A stretch of DNA of 30,882 nucleotides, taken from positions 1 to 30,882 of the forward strand of contig JALNVG010000008.1 in the NCBI GenBank assembly GCA_023227685.1, read 5' to 3'. The notes beneath the pieces are model-generated. The model searched no databases. It was not told the DNA's origin and saw nothing but the letters and a program-made list of their open reading frames with translations. Shown in pieces: positions 8,364 through 17,084 of this stretch. The number at the start of each line of letters is the position of its first letter. Positions within the stretch are counted from its first letter, which is position 1. This stretch comes from Bacteroidaceae bacterium (GTDB lineage: Bacteria > Bacteroidota > Bacteroidia > Bacteroidales > Bacteroidaceae). Both the position numbers and the translations under genes were made by a program.

Positions 8364-8371
8364 TACTTTTG
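8364..8371 (+). promoter_or_regulatory. -7 box (TACTTTTG) of the GT2-pyrC-plsC operon
   Basis: TACTTTTG matches TAnnTTTG and ends 24 bases before the ATG at 8396. The expected -33 position is a T run without the usual G. It is divergent from the mfd promoter. Confidence 0.55.
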
Positions 8372-8395
8372 TATGGCATAAAGTTGAAATAATAT

Positions 8396-9139
8396 ATGTT
8401 AGAAACAGACAGTATCGTCATCATACCGACTTATAATGAGCTCGAAAATATCGAGCATATTATTCGTGCGATTTTCGGACTTGATAAGAAGTTCCATATT
8501 CTTATCATTGATGACAGTTCTCCTGATGGAACAGCAGATATCGTAAAAAAAATGCAAACCGAATATACAGACAGTTTGCACATCATTGAGCGGAAAGGAA
8601 AACTTGGTCTCGGTACCGCTTATATTACCGGTTTCAAGTGGGCACTGGCCCGTGATTATGAATACATTTTTGAGATGGATGCCGATTTCAGTCATAACCC
8701 GAATGACTTACCGCGTTTGTACAACGCTTGTGCCATCGATGGTAATGATTTGGCCATAGGCTCCCGCTACGTCAGTGGCGTAAATGTTGTGAATTGGCCC
8801 ATGGGACGTGTATTGATGTCTTACTATGCTTCTAAATATGTGAAACTGATAACCGGCATACCTATTCATGATACGACAGCCGGCTTCATTTGCTATCGAA
8901 GAGCCGTGCTCGAGACGATAGGAATAGACCATATACAATTTAAAGGATATGCTTTTCAAATTGAGATGAAATTTACGACTTACAAATACGGATATAAAAT
9001 AATCGAAGTACCTGTTGTCTTTATCAACCGCAAACTCGGAACATCAAAGATGAACACAAGCATATTCGGTGAAGCCATTTTCGGTATTATTAAAATGAAA
9101 ATCGAAAGTTGGTTTCGTAAATACCCCCAAAAAAGATGA
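8396..9139 (+). CDS. Polyprenol monophosphomannose synthase-like glycosyltransferase (GT2, DPM1-like)
   Basis: The 247-residue protein is a soluble GT-A glycosyltransferase of the dolichyl-phosphate mannose synthase group, which moves a sugar from a nucleotide donor to polyprenyl phosphate at the inner membrane face. Visible motifs are VIIPTYNELENI (8-19), DDSSPDGT (39-46), the metal-binding DAD at 95-97 (MDADFSHNP) and the KLGTSKM segment near the C-terminus. There are no C-terminal membrane helices, as in DPM1-only enzymes. It leads an operon: its stop overlaps the pyrC start by 4 bases. Donor and acceptor are inferred from the family; glucose-type relatives cannot be excluded. Confidence 0.88.
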   Translation: MLETDSIVIIPTYNELENIEHIIRAIFGLDKKFHILIIDDSSPDGTADIVKKMQTEYTDSLHIIERKGKLGLGTAYITGFKWALARDYEYIFEMDADFSHNPNDLPRLYNACAIDGNDLAIGSRYVSGVNVVNWPMGRVLMSYYASKYVKLITGIPIHDTTAGFICYRRAVLETIGIDHIQFKGYAFQIEMKFTTYKYGYKIIEVPVVFINRKLGTSKMNTSIFGEAIFGIIKMKIESWFRKYPQKR

Positions 9140-10473
9140 AACGCATTTTTATTAAGAACGCAACAATAGTTAATGAAAACAAGCAGTTTAGAGGATCTGT
9201 TGTTCTAGACAATGGAATAATCGTAGAAATATTATCAGACAGAGAAATGCCTGCCGGTCCTTGCGACAAAGAAATCGATGCAACCGGATGCTATCTCCTA
9301 CCTGGTATTATTGATGAACATGTACATTTCCGTGATCCCGGTTATACATACAAGGCTGATGTGGAAACAGAAAGCTGCGCAGCAGCGGCCGGAGGTGTAA
9401 CTTCAATCATGGATATGCCCAACAACTATCCGCAAACCATCACAATTGATGCGTTGAATGCCAAACTGGATTATATGGCAGAACATTGCATCGTTAATTA
9501 TTCATGTTATTTCGGTGCTACAAATACAAATAGTGATCTGCTTGACAAGTTGGATAACAGCCGTGTATGCGGCATTAAAATCTTTATGGGCTCAAGCACC
9601 GGCAATATGCTGGTTGACAATGATGAGAGTCTGGAACGCATCTTCAAGGGAACCAACAAATTAATTGCCACCCACTGCGAAGACCAAAAGATTATCAACG
9701 AAAACACTCAAAAAATAGCAGGTGACCTTGATGATGTGCCTATTACGCAACATCCGTATATCCGTTCTCCCTTGGCTTGTTTCAAATCAACGTCGAAAGC
9801 GATCAAGCTGGCTACGGAAACCGGTGCGCGCCTTCACATTCTTCATATATCCACTTCTGCAGAATTGAAATTACTCAAGATCAAACCTTTTGAAAAGAAA
9901 CGAATTACAGCAGAAGTCTGCATTCCGCATTTAATCTTCTCTTCCCGCAATTATCATGAATTGGGATCACTCATTAAATGCAACCCTGCCATCAAAAGAC
10001 ACAGTAATGAAGTAGCCTTACAGCGCGCCATCAATAGTTCACAGATAGATACGATAGCTACCGACCATGCCCCCCACCTACTGAGTGAAAAGCAAGGCGG
10101 TGCCTTGAAAGCCAGATCGGGAATACCTATGATTCAATTTTCACTGGTATGCATGCTTGAATTAGTAAGCAATAAAATCACCACCATCGAAACTCTTGTT
10201 GAGAAAATGTGTCACAATCCGGCACTGATCTACGGAATAAGAAATCGAGGATTTATACGCCAGGGGTATCAGGCTGATCTTGTCTTAGTCCGCCCCGACC
10301 AAGAATGGACTCTAACGAACGACTGTATTTTAAGCAAATGCAAATGGAGTCCGCTCGAAGGAAGAAAATTCACATGGAAGGTTGAACAGACTTTCGTTAA
10401 CGGAGAATTGGTTTATACCGATAATGAAGTAAACAAAAATTGCCGTGGACAAGAACTGATTTTTGAGAGATAA
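9136..10473 (+). CDS. pyrC: Dihydroorotase
   Basis: This enzyme interconverts carbamoyl-aspartate and dihydroorotate in pyrimidine synthesis. The 445-residue protein is of the long bacterial type in the amidohydrolase fold. It has the metal motif EHVHFRDPG (H62, H64), a candidate carboxylated Lys in GIKIFMGSS (K148), metal-site histidines H180 (ATHCED) and H237 (LHILHIS), and the catalytic Asp in ATDHAPHL (D310). All key residues are present. It overlaps the GT2 gene by 4 bases and is followed after 10 bases by the MetH-activation gene, so it is co-transcribed with genes of other pathways. Confidence 0.95.
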   Translation: MKRIFIKNATIVNENKQFRGSVVLDNGIIVEILSDREMPAGPCDKEIDATGCYLLPGIIDEHVHFRDPGYTYKADVETESCAAAAGGVTSIMDMPNNYPQTITIDALNAKLDYMAEHCIVNYSCYFGATNTNSDLLDKLDNSRVCGIKIFMGSSTGNMLVDNDESLERIFKGTNKLIATHCEDQKIINENTQKIAGDLDDVPITQHPYIRSPLACFKSTSKAIKLATETGARLHILHISTSAELKLLKIKPFEKKRITAEVCIPHLIFSSRNYHELGSLIKCNPAIKRHSNEVALQRAINSSQIDTIATDHAPHLLSEKQGGALKARSGIPMIQFSLVCMLELVSNKITTIETLVEKMCHNPALIYGIRNRGFIRQGYQADLVLVRPDQEWTLTNDCILSKCKWSPLEGRKFTWKVEQTFVNGELVYTDNEVNKNCRGQELIFER

Positions 10474-10483
10474 ACAACAACCG

Positions 10484-11386
10484 ATGAATCCAACTAACGA
10501 AATACTACATTACCACTTACATGATGTAGCCTCTTATATCAATTGGATTTATTATTTCCATGCCTGGGGGTTTGAACCGCGCTTTGCCGTTATTGCCGAT
10601 ATTCACGGTTGCGATGTGTGCCGCGCCTCATGGCTTACCTCTTTTGCTCAAGAAGATATACCAAAGGCGACCGAAGCCATGCAACTTTTCAAAGAAACCA
10701 ACCGAATACTCGATCTCTTGGATAGAGATTATGAAGTCCGGTCCGCCTACAAACTTTGCGAAGCATACGGCGATGGCGATAATCTCATTATAGACGGTCA
10801 GACCATACCCTTACTTCGTCAGCAAACCGTTCAACAAAAAGATAAACCCAACCTTTGCTTGAGTGATTTTGTTCGTCCGCTCTCTTCGGGACAACCCGAT
10901 ACTGTGGGTGTTTTCTGCACCTGCATCGAATCCGAAGTAGAGTTGCTCTACGAAAAAGACCCGTACAAGCGGATGATGGTACAAGTACTCGCCGATCGTC
11001 TGGCCGAAGCTGCTACCGAAAAGATGCATGAATATGTACGCAAAGAAACATGGGGATATGCCAAAGATGAACACTTGTCCATGCCCGACCTGATGCTTGA
11101 AAAGTTTCAGGGAATACGTCCGGCCGTGGGTTACCCGTCACTCCCCGACCAATCGGTTAACTTCCTACTCAATAAAATTATCGATATGAGCCGGATAGGC
11201 ATTTCGCTCACCGAATCGGGCGCCATGCATCCGCATGCATCCGTGAGTGGACTTATGTTTGCACACCCTTCCGCAAGATACTTCTCCGTCGGTAAAATCG
11301 GTTCCGATCAATTGAGAGACTATGCCAAACGCAAAGGAGTAAATGAAGAAGAAGTTCGTAAATTTTTAGTAAACAATATAATATGA
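10484..11386 (+). CDS. Stand-alone B12-dependent methionine synthase activation domain protein
   Basis: The 300-residue protein resembles the C-terminal AdoMet-binding domain that reactivates oxidised cobalamin in MetH. Signature blocks are GIRPAVGYPSLPDQ (210-223; the AdoMet-binding RPAxGYP loop, with R212, G216, Y217) and the long block TESGAMHPHASVSG through SARYFSVGKI to DYAKRKG (243-285), nearly the same as in E. coli MetH. The homocysteine, methyl-folate and cobalamin domains are absent, so this works in trans with a shorter MetH encoded elsewhere, as in other split systems. The frame is open to a TTG at 10463 inside pyrC. The ATG at 10484, 10 bases after the pyrC stop, is the better start. 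The N-terminal half contains HGCDVC and is less familiar. Confidence 0.88.
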   Translation: MNPTNEILHYHLHDVASYINWIYYFHAWGFEPRFAVIADIHGCDVCRASWLTSFAQEDIPKATEAMQLFKETNRILDLLDRDYEVRSAYKLCEAYGDGDNLIIDGQTIPLLRQQTVQQKDKPNLCLSDFVRPLSSGQPDTVGVFCTCIESEVELLYEKDPYKRMMVQVLADRLAEAATEKMHEYVRKETWGYAKDEHLSMPDLMLEKFQGIRPAVGYPSLPDQSVNFLLNKIIDMSRIGISLTESGAMHPHASVSGLMFAHPSARYFSVGKIGSDQLRDYAKRKGVNEEEVRKFLVNNII

Positions 11387-11415
11387 ATATATAGATACTT
11401 TAAACCTTTTATTTT

Positions 11416-12177
11416 ATGCGTGTAATTTACTATATCTACCAAGTTTGTATAGCATTACCTATATTATTGGTATTGACTGTCATCACTGCTCTTGTAACAA
11501 TAATTGGTTCACTAATAGGTGGAGCACATATTTGGGGATACTACCCCGGAAAGTTTTGGTCAAAAGCCATATGCTTCTTTCTATTAATTCCTGTTGAAAT
11601 ACATGGACGTGAAAAAATAAAAAAACATATCTCCTATATCTTCGTGCCCAACCATCAGGGAGCCTTCGATATCTTTCTCATTTACGGATATCTGGGACGT
11701 AATTTCAAATGGATGATGAAGAAAAGTCTGCGCAAGATACCATTGGTCGGCAAGGCATGCGAAAGTGCCGGACATATTTTTGTAGACCGTTCCGGCCCAA
11801 AAAGAATGCTCCACATGATTGAACAAGCCAAGCATTCACTTGTTGACGGCGTTTCTCTTGTTGTTTTTCCCGAAGGTGCACGCACATTTACGGGACACAT
11901 GGGATACTTCAAACGCGGATCTTTTCAATTGGCAAACGACTTGCATTTGTCAATCGTGCCGATCACCATTGACGGTTCTTTTGAAATCATGCCACGTACA
12001 AGTCATTGGATACATCCGCACAAAATGATCATGACCATACATGCCCCCATCTTATATAAAGGAGAAGGACAAGAATATGTAAAAGAAACGATGAAAGAAG
12101 CCTACGCTGCAGTTGAAAGTGCTATGCCCGAACAATATAAAGGCATGGTGAAGAATGACGATCAAGATGTTGAATAA
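11416..12177 (+). CDS. plsC: 1-acyl-sn-glycerol-3-phosphate acyltransferase (PlsC family)
   Basis: The 253-residue protein would acylate lysophosphatidic acid to phosphatidic acid at the inner membrane. It has an N-terminal hydrophobic stretch (about 9-36), the catalytic NHQGAFD motif (HX4D, H80 and D85) and the substrate-binding FPEGART block (151-157). Length and order fit PlsC. It starts 29 bases after the MetH-activation gene and closes the operon. Only 17 bases separate it from the convergent lipoprotein gene, with no clear terminator between them. Related acyltransferases for other lipids cannot be excluded. Confidence 0.9.
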   Translation: MRVIYYIYQVCIALPILLVLTVITALVTIIGSLIGGAHIWGYYPGKFWSKAICFFLLIPVEIHGREKIKKHISYIFVPNHQGAFDIFLIYGYLGRNFKWMMKKSLRKIPLVGKACESAGHIFVDRSGPKRMLHMIEQAKHSLVDGVSLVVFPEGARTFTGHMGYFKRGSFQLANDLHLSIVPITIDGSFEIMPRTSHWIHPHKMIMTIHAPILYKGEGQEYVKETMKEAYAAVESAMPEQYKGMVKNDDQDVE

Positions 12178-12194
12178 CCGTTTACCGGAAAGAT

Positions 12195-12950
12195 TTAATA
12201 ATTATAACCGGATTTCTTTATCTGTATATTTTGTTCCATACGCTGACGCTCGGCAATAATCTGCCTGTTTTCTTTAGCCTTAGTCAGAAATTCATTGATC
12301 AACTGCTGTTTTTTGAAAGACTCCGGCGCACCCTTAATAATATCACTGATGATAGGTGTTATAATAGGATAAGGCATACTATTACAAAGCATTAAAAAAA
12401 TATTCTGCCCCACCACATTATTATAATTATGAGTAATGACCTGCTTAACATAATCATTCGTAGCCTTTACGATGGAGTCAGCTCGCATAGATAACACTCT
12501 ATGAATCTCGTCATAGTCACCGCCGTTCAATACCAAACGAGCTTCCTTATGCTGAAGATCATCCAACATGTCGGTCAAAGAGTTCTTCCTTTTTACAAAT
12601 GTGTATAATGTATCATTGAGCGGCGTACCTGTAGCTACGTTTTCCTGCTGACTGATATTGATGTGGATATGTCCGTCTTCAAGAACAAGAGGCATTATGC
12701 ATTCATCATCCATGTATAAACTTGCCATCATATCAGAATCCACTTTCCCCTTCATAATGAACTTTCCGTGAACAATCTCCGATGAATCAATATTAACCCA
12801 ATCACTGTCTCCATTTGTATAAGCCTTGAGATACAACATCCTGCCGTCAATAAGATCAACAGACGAAACCCCGTCTATATTATATTTTTTTCCGCAAGAA
12901 GTAAAAACAAGCAAGATAAATAAAAGATCATATGTTCTGAATATTTTCAT
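12195..12950 (-). CDS. DUF4369-like lipoprotein
   Basis: The 251-residue protein starts with a lipoprotein signal, MKIFRTYDLLFILLVFTSC, with the lipid-bearing Cys at 19. The frame is open to a TTG at 12971, but the ATG at 12950 gives the proper signal peptide. The mature N-terminal part (about 25-110) resembles DUF4369, a beta-rich domain often placed before a thioredoxin-like domain in Bacteroidetes lipoproteins (YLKAYTNGDSDWVNIDSSEI, then GKFIMKGKV). Here no thioredoxin domain or CxxC follows; the rest is helical and polar. It lies alone between plsC (convergent) and the sulfatase-maturase gene (divergent). Function is unknown; the DUF4369 call is by eye. Confidence 0.8.
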   Translation of the reverse strand: MKIFRTYDLLFILLVFTSCGKKYNIDGVSSVDLIDGRMLYLKAYTNGDSDWVNIDSSEIVHGKFIMKGKVDSDMMASLYMDDECIMPLVLEDGHIHINISQQENVATGTPLNDTLYTFVKRKNSLTDMLDDLQHKEARLVLNGGDYDEIHRVLSMRADSIVKATNDYVKQVITHNYNNVVGQNIFLMLCNSMPYPIITPIISDIIKGAPESFKKQQLINEFLTKAKENRQIIAERQRMEQNIQIKKSGYNY

Positions 12951-12987
12951 CTTATACTTTTTACAAATCAATTTAATTAAATCGTTG

Positions 12988-12995
12988 CAAATCTA
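12988..12995 (-). promoter_or_regulatory. -7 box of the DUF4369 lipoprotein gene
   Basis: The minus strand reads TAGATTTG (12995-12988), matching TAnnTTTG, 37 bases before the ATG. A TTG at 13022-13020 lies 24 bases upstream, slightly beyond the usual -33 spacing. Confidence 0.45.
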
Positions 12996-13110
12996 AAACA
13001 TTTTGAGCAACTATCGAAACAATTTATTTATATTTATATTTTGAACACTTTATTCTACTTAATATCTTAATTTTATTCAATCCTTTCTTCCTCTTTTGCA
13101 ATTATTTACT

Positions 13111-13118
13111 TAATTTTG
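13111..13118 (+). promoter_or_regulatory. -7 box abutting the start codon of the sulfatase-maturase gene
   Basis: TAATTTTG matches TAnnTTTG and ends only 5 bases before the ATG at 13124. With the usual start distance, transcription would begin at or next to the start codon. No good -33 element is visible at the normal spacing (TTTC at 13084-13087 is the nearest). Confidence 0.45.
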
Positions 13119-13123
13119 CAGCC

Positions 13124-14365
13124 ATGAAAAAAACAACATTCGCACCATTTGCCAAACCACTTTATGTGATGTTGAAACCTGTTGGTGCCATGTGCAACTT
13201 AGCATGCGAATACTGCTATTATTTAGAGAAACTAAATCTATACAAAAACAGTAAAAAATATATTATGAGTGATGAACTTCTTGAGAAGTTCACAGAAGAA
13301 TACATTAATTCGCAAACCATGTCCCAGGTATTGTTTACCTGGCACGGGGGAGAAACACTTATGCGCCCGATTTCCTTTTATAAAAGAGCACTGGAACTGC
13401 AAATGATATATGCCAATGGCAGAACGATAGACAATTGCATCCAAACCAACGGTACATTGCTTAATGATGAGTGGTGCGAATTCTTTCACGACAATAATTG
13501 GCTGGTCGGCATATCAATAGACGGGCCACAAGATTTTCATGACGAATACCGTAGAGACAAACAAGGTAAGCCATCGTTCGTGAAAGTGATGCAAGGCATC
13601 AACCTACTCAAAAAGCATGACGTACAATGGAATGCAATGGCCGTAGTAAATGACTACAATGCTGACTATCCACTTGAGTTTTACCACTTCTTCAAAGAAC
13701 TGAATTGCCATTACATCCAATTTTCACCCATTGTTGAAAGAATTTGCGAGCATGAAGACGGACGCCATCTTGCCGCACCCGACGAAACGGAAGCGCATCA
13801 GATGACCCGATATTGTGTGACACCCGAACAATGGGGAACTTTTCTTTGCGCATTGTTTGACGAATGGGTCAAAGAGGACGTCGGCTATTACTATATACAA
13901 ATCTTCGATTCCACCCTGGCCAATTGGGTTGGCCAACAACCCGGCGTATGCACAATGAGCAAGACCTGCGGACATGCCGGAGTTATGGAATTCAACGGCG
14001 ACGTATATTCATGCGACCATTTCGTGTTTCCCGAATACAAGTTGGGCAATATCTATAGTAACACACTGGTAGAAATGATGTATAGTGAACGCCAGCAAAA
14101 CTTCGGCCGGCTCAAGTACGACTCGCTGCCCACACAATGCAAAGAATGCAAATACCTTTTTGCCTGCAACGGCGGATGTCCCAAAAATCGCATATTGACA
14201 ACAACAACCGGAGAACCCGGATTGAATTATTTGTGCAAAGGATATTATAAATTCTTTGATCATGTAGCTCCCTATATGGATTTTATGAAAAACGAACTAA
14301 TGAACGAAAGACCACCGGCTAATATCATGCAAGCCGTCAGGGATCACAGCATCAATTTAAATTAA
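13124..14365 (+). CDS. chuR: Anaerobic sulfatase-maturing enzyme (radical SAM/SPASM, AnSME; chuR-like)
   Basis: The 413-residue protein closely resembles the Bacteroides enzyme that converts an active-site Cys or Ser of sulfatases to formylglycine without oxygen. The radical SAM motif CNLACEYC gives C24, C28 and C31. The middle has TWHGGETLMRP, IQTNGTLL and SIDGPQDFHD. The C-terminal SPASM region has C276, C282, CDHF, then CKECKYLFACNGGC (C339, C342, C348, C352) and a last Cys in YLCKGY, enough for two auxiliary clusters. The start agrees with homologues beginning at the same point before FAPFAKPLY. No sulfatase is encoded nearby, so it probably serves sulfatases in trans. It is followed after 30 bases by a secreted peptidase gene. 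Confidence 0.93.
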   Translation: MKKTTFAPFAKPLYVMLKPVGAMCNLACEYCYYLEKLNLYKNSKKYIMSDELLEKFTEEYINSQTMSQVLFTWHGGETLMRPISFYKRALELQMIYANGRTIDNCIQTNGTLLNDEWCEFFHDNNWLVGISIDGPQDFHDEYRRDKQGKPSFVKVMQGINLLKKHDVQWNAMAVVNDYNADYPLEFYHFFKELNCHYIQFSPIVERICEHEDGRHLAAPDETEAHQMTRYCVTPEQWGTFLCALFDEWVKEDVGYYYIQIFDSTLANWVGQQPGVCTMSKTCGHAGVMEFNGDVYSCDHFVFPEYKLGNIYSNTLVEMMYSERQQNFGRLKYDSLPTQCKECKYLFACNGGCPKNRILTTTTGEPGLNYLCKGYYKFFDHVAPYMDFMKNELMNERPPANIMQAVRDHSINLN

Positions 14366-14395
14366 TATAATAATTATACATATCAAAAATTAGAA

Positions 14396-16564
14396 ATGAA
14401 AAAAATTAAGTTATTATTACTGGCATTCATCTTGCTGGTTAGCACATTTGCTGCGCAAGCGGATGAAGGCATGTGGCTTTTGCAATTAATGAAAGAGCAA
14501 AACACCATTGACATGATGAAAAAAGCAGGATTGAAATTGAATGCCAACGACATTTATAATCCCGACAGTGTTTCATTAAAAGATGCAGTCGGCATCTTCG
14601 GTGGTGGCTGTACTGGCGAGATCATCTCAGCCGACGGATTAATTCTGACAAATCATCATTGCGGTTTCGAATCCATTCAGCAACACAGTAGCGTTGATCA
14701 CGATTATCTGACCAACGGTTTTTGGACTACTTCGCGCGACAAGGAACTTCCTAATCCGCAATTAACTTTCACCTTTATCGACAGAATCGTTGATATTACC
14801 GATTCGGTAAAGGCTAGAATTGCCTCAAAACAAATTACCGAAACAGAATCCTTCAGCTCTATTTTCTTGGATAAGATAGCACACGAATTTTATGAAAAGA
14901 GTGATTTGAAAGACAAAAAGGGAATAGAGCCTCAAGCACTCCCCTTCTATGCCGGCAACCGCTATTATTTGTTTTATAAGAAAATATATACCGATATCCG
15001 CATGGTAGCCGCACCTCCTTCGGCCGTCGGCAAATTTGGCGGTGAAACGGATAACTGGATGTGGCCACGCCATACAGGCGATTTCTCGATGTTCCGTATT
15101 TATGCCGACGCCAAAGGTGAACCGGCAGCATACAGCAAAAACAATGTTCCCTTGAAAACAAAGAAGCATTTCACTATCTCTTTGAAGGGTGTTAAAGAAG
15201 GTTCATACGCCATGATCATGGGATTTCCCGGATCTACGGAGCGTTACCTCACAGCTTCGGAAATTACAGAAATGATGAAATCGGAAAATGACCCGCGCAT
15301 CCGTATTCGCGGCGCACGTCAGGATGTATTGAGCAAAGCCATGAAATCCAGCGATGCCATACGTATTCAATATGCCAGCAAATTTGCAATGTCATGCAAT
15401 TATTGGAAAAATTCAATCGGTATGAATAAGGCTATCGTTGATAATAAGGTATTGGAAACAAAAACGGGACAAGAAAAACAATTCATGGATTTTGCAAAAG
15501 CAAAGAACGATACGGCCTACCAAAATGTAATTGGCAGAATAGACAATGTCACAGCACAGAATTCCAATCTCACCTATCAGTTGATTTGCTTGAGCGAAAC
15601 TTTTCTGCGTGGTATTGAATTCGGCTCTCCTTATCAGATTATGAATCACATTAAATCTGCTTTGAAAGAGAAAAACGACTCCCTGCTACAAGTTAATATC
15701 GATATGCTGAAAATAGAATTTAGCGCTATACACAATAAAGATTTTAACCAAGAAGTTGACAAGAATGTTGCCAAGGTTCTTATTCCGCTATATGCAGAAA
15801 TGATTCCGGTAGGCGAAAGAACAAATATCTACCAATTCATCAATAAAAAGTACAAGGGCAATTATAACAAATTTATTGATGATATGTATGCTAATTCAAT
15901 CATTTCATCGCAAGCCAACTTTGATAAATTCATCAAGAAACCCACGGTAAAAGCGATCGATAAAGACTTGGCAACAATGTATTCGCAGTCAAAGTATGAT
16001 AAAATAAATGAATTGAAAATAAATTATGAGAAGAATAATGACGCTCTGAATTTGCTGCACAAGACCTATGTACGCGGATTATGTGAGATGAAATTGCCAA
16101 AACCCTCTTATCCGGATGCCAATTTCACCATTCGCCTTACCTACGGTAATGTGAAATCTTATCATCCCCGTGATGCTGTGCTTTATAACTATTATACCAC
16201 AACAAAAGGGGTACTTGAAAAAGAAGATCCCAATAACCGCGAATTCACCGTACCGGCCAAATTAAAAGAACTGATTGAAAACAAAGATTTCGGTCGTTAT
16301 GCCATGGCCGACGGCGAAATGCCTGTCTGCTTTCTGACCACCAACGACATTACGGGCGGCAATTCCGGTAGTCCCGTACTTAATGATAAAGGTCAACTTA
16401 TCGGAGCAGCTTTCGATGGTAACTGGGAATCATTGAGCGGAGATATCAATTTTGATAGCAAACTGCAACGTTGCATTTGTGTTGATATTCGCTATATCCT
16501 CTTTATCCTCGACAAACTTGGAGGATGCGAAAACCTAATCAATGAAATGACTATCGTCGAATAA
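14396..16564 (+). CDS. S46-family dipeptidyl peptidase (DPP7/DPP11 type), probably DPP7-like
   Basis: The 722-residue exopeptidase releases dipeptides from oligopeptides in the periplasm. A signal peptide (MKKIKLLLLAFILLVSTFAA) is cut probably after AQA (22). The catalytic triad is visible: H87 in TNHHCG, D229 in HTGDFSMF and S657 in GGNSGSPV. These sit two residues beyond the Porphyromonas numbering H85, D227, S655. The residue 18 after the serine decides specificity: Gly in DPP7 (aliphatic or aromatic P1), Arg in DPP11 (acidic P1). Here it is G675 (AFDGNWES), favouring DPP7. It lies 30 bases after the maturase gene, probably co-transcribed, and is ended by a 16-bp hairpin. The family is certain; specificity is inferred from one residue. 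Confidence 0.93.
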   Translation: MKKIKLLLLAFILLVSTFAAQADEGMWLLQLMKEQNTIDMMKKAGLKLNANDIYNPDSVSLKDAVGIFGGGCTGEIISADGLILTNHHCGFESIQQHSSVDHDYLTNGFWTTSRDKELPNPQLTFTFIDRIVDITDSVKARIASKQITETESFSSIFLDKIAHEFYEKSDLKDKKGIEPQALPFYAGNRYYLFYKKIYTDIRMVAAPPSAVGKFGGETDNWMWPRHTGDFSMFRIYADAKGEPAAYSKNNVPLKTKKHFTISLKGVKEGSYAMIMGFPGSTERYLTASEITEMMKSENDPRIRIRGARQDVLSKAMKSSDAIRIQYASKFAMSCNYWKNSIGMNKAIVDNKVLETKTGQEKQFMDFAKAKNDTAYQNVIGRIDNVTAQNSNLTYQLICLSETFLRGIEFGSPYQIMNHIKSALKEKNDSLLQVNIDMLKIEFSAIHNKDFNQEVDKNVAKVLIPLYAEMIPVGERTNIYQFINKKYKGNYNKFIDDMYANSIISSQANFDKFIKKPTVKAIDKDLATMYSQSKYDKINELKINYEKNNDALNLLHKTYVRGLCEMKLPKPSYPDANFTIRLTYGNVKSYHPRDAVLYNYYTTTKGVLEKEDPNNREFTVPAKLKELIENKDFGRYAMADGEMPVCFLTTNDITGGNSGSPVLNDKGQLIGAAFDGNWESLSGDINFDSKLQRCICVDIRYILFILDKLGGCENLINEMTIVE

Positions 16565-16582
16565 TCTATTTGATATATACAT

Positions 16583-16625
16583 AAAGAAACGAGGTAAGCT
16601 CTAAGGAGACTTACCTCGTTTCTTT
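16583..16625. terminator. Bidirectional terminator between the S46 peptidase and desulfoferrodoxin genes
   Basis: A perfect 16-bp stem (16583-16598 with 16610-16625) has an 11-base loop. The stem ends are A/T-rich, giving interrupted T stretches on both strands, which suits the two converging transcripts. Confidence 0.8.
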
Positions 16626-16643
16626 TAATATTCGCCTAATTCC

Positions 16644-17030
16644 TTAGACTTCTGCTTTCCAAAGGCCATGAACATTGCAATATTCATAAGCTGCAACCAC
16701 TTTCTCGCCTTCTGCCAAAACAAAGTTGGCTACCGGTTCCTGACCGGGTTTCAGTTCACGCATTTGGCAACCACCATTTGTTGTTTCCAAAGCAATCCAC
16801 TGAATATAGTGAGCTTCAAGCATCGGATGCAAAGTGGAACCCACTGTGACCTTTACATTCTGTCCATCGATATTGATTAATGGAACATGTTTTTCCGTAC
16901 TGGAATCGGCAGTCTTTGCTACTAATTCTTCCATCTTTTCACCGCAGCAAACCAAAGAGCCGCCGCCATTGATAACCTTATAAACCAGATTACCGCACCT
17001 GTGACAAAGAAAAAATTTTAAATCTGACAT
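16644..17030 (-). CDS. dfx: Desulfoferrodoxin (two-iron superoxide reductase)
   Basis: The 128-residue protein reduces superoxide to hydrogen peroxide without making oxygen, an anaerobe's alternative to superoxide dismutase. The N-terminal desulforedoxin-like domain binds an Fe(Cys)4 centre with C9, C12, C28 and C29 (CHRCG, CCGEKM). The C-terminal superoxide reductase domain has EKHVP (E46, K47, H48), H68 and H74 in HPMLEAHYIQW, and C118 and H121 in EYCNVHGLW, which make the Fe(His)4Cys site. All ligands and the conserved Glu-Lys pair are present, so it should be active. It is the last gene of the PerR operon, 54 bases after the peroxiredoxin gene, and ends at a shared terminator. Confidence 0.95.
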   Translation of the reverse strand: MSDLKFFLCHRCGNLVYKVINGGGSLVCCGEKMEELVAKTADSSTEKHVPLINIDGQNVKVTVGSTLHPMLEAHYIQWIALETTNGGCQMRELKPGQEPVANFVLAEGEKVVAAYEYCNVHGLWKAEV

Positions 17031-17084
17031 TTTTTTTATTTTTTAAATCATTGATTATATATTCATTTATTCAAATAAGATGTA

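Noticed and set aside
13482..14263. Minus-strand frames inside the sulfatase-maturase gene
   Set aside because: They are shadows of a strongly conserved radical SAM coding sequence.
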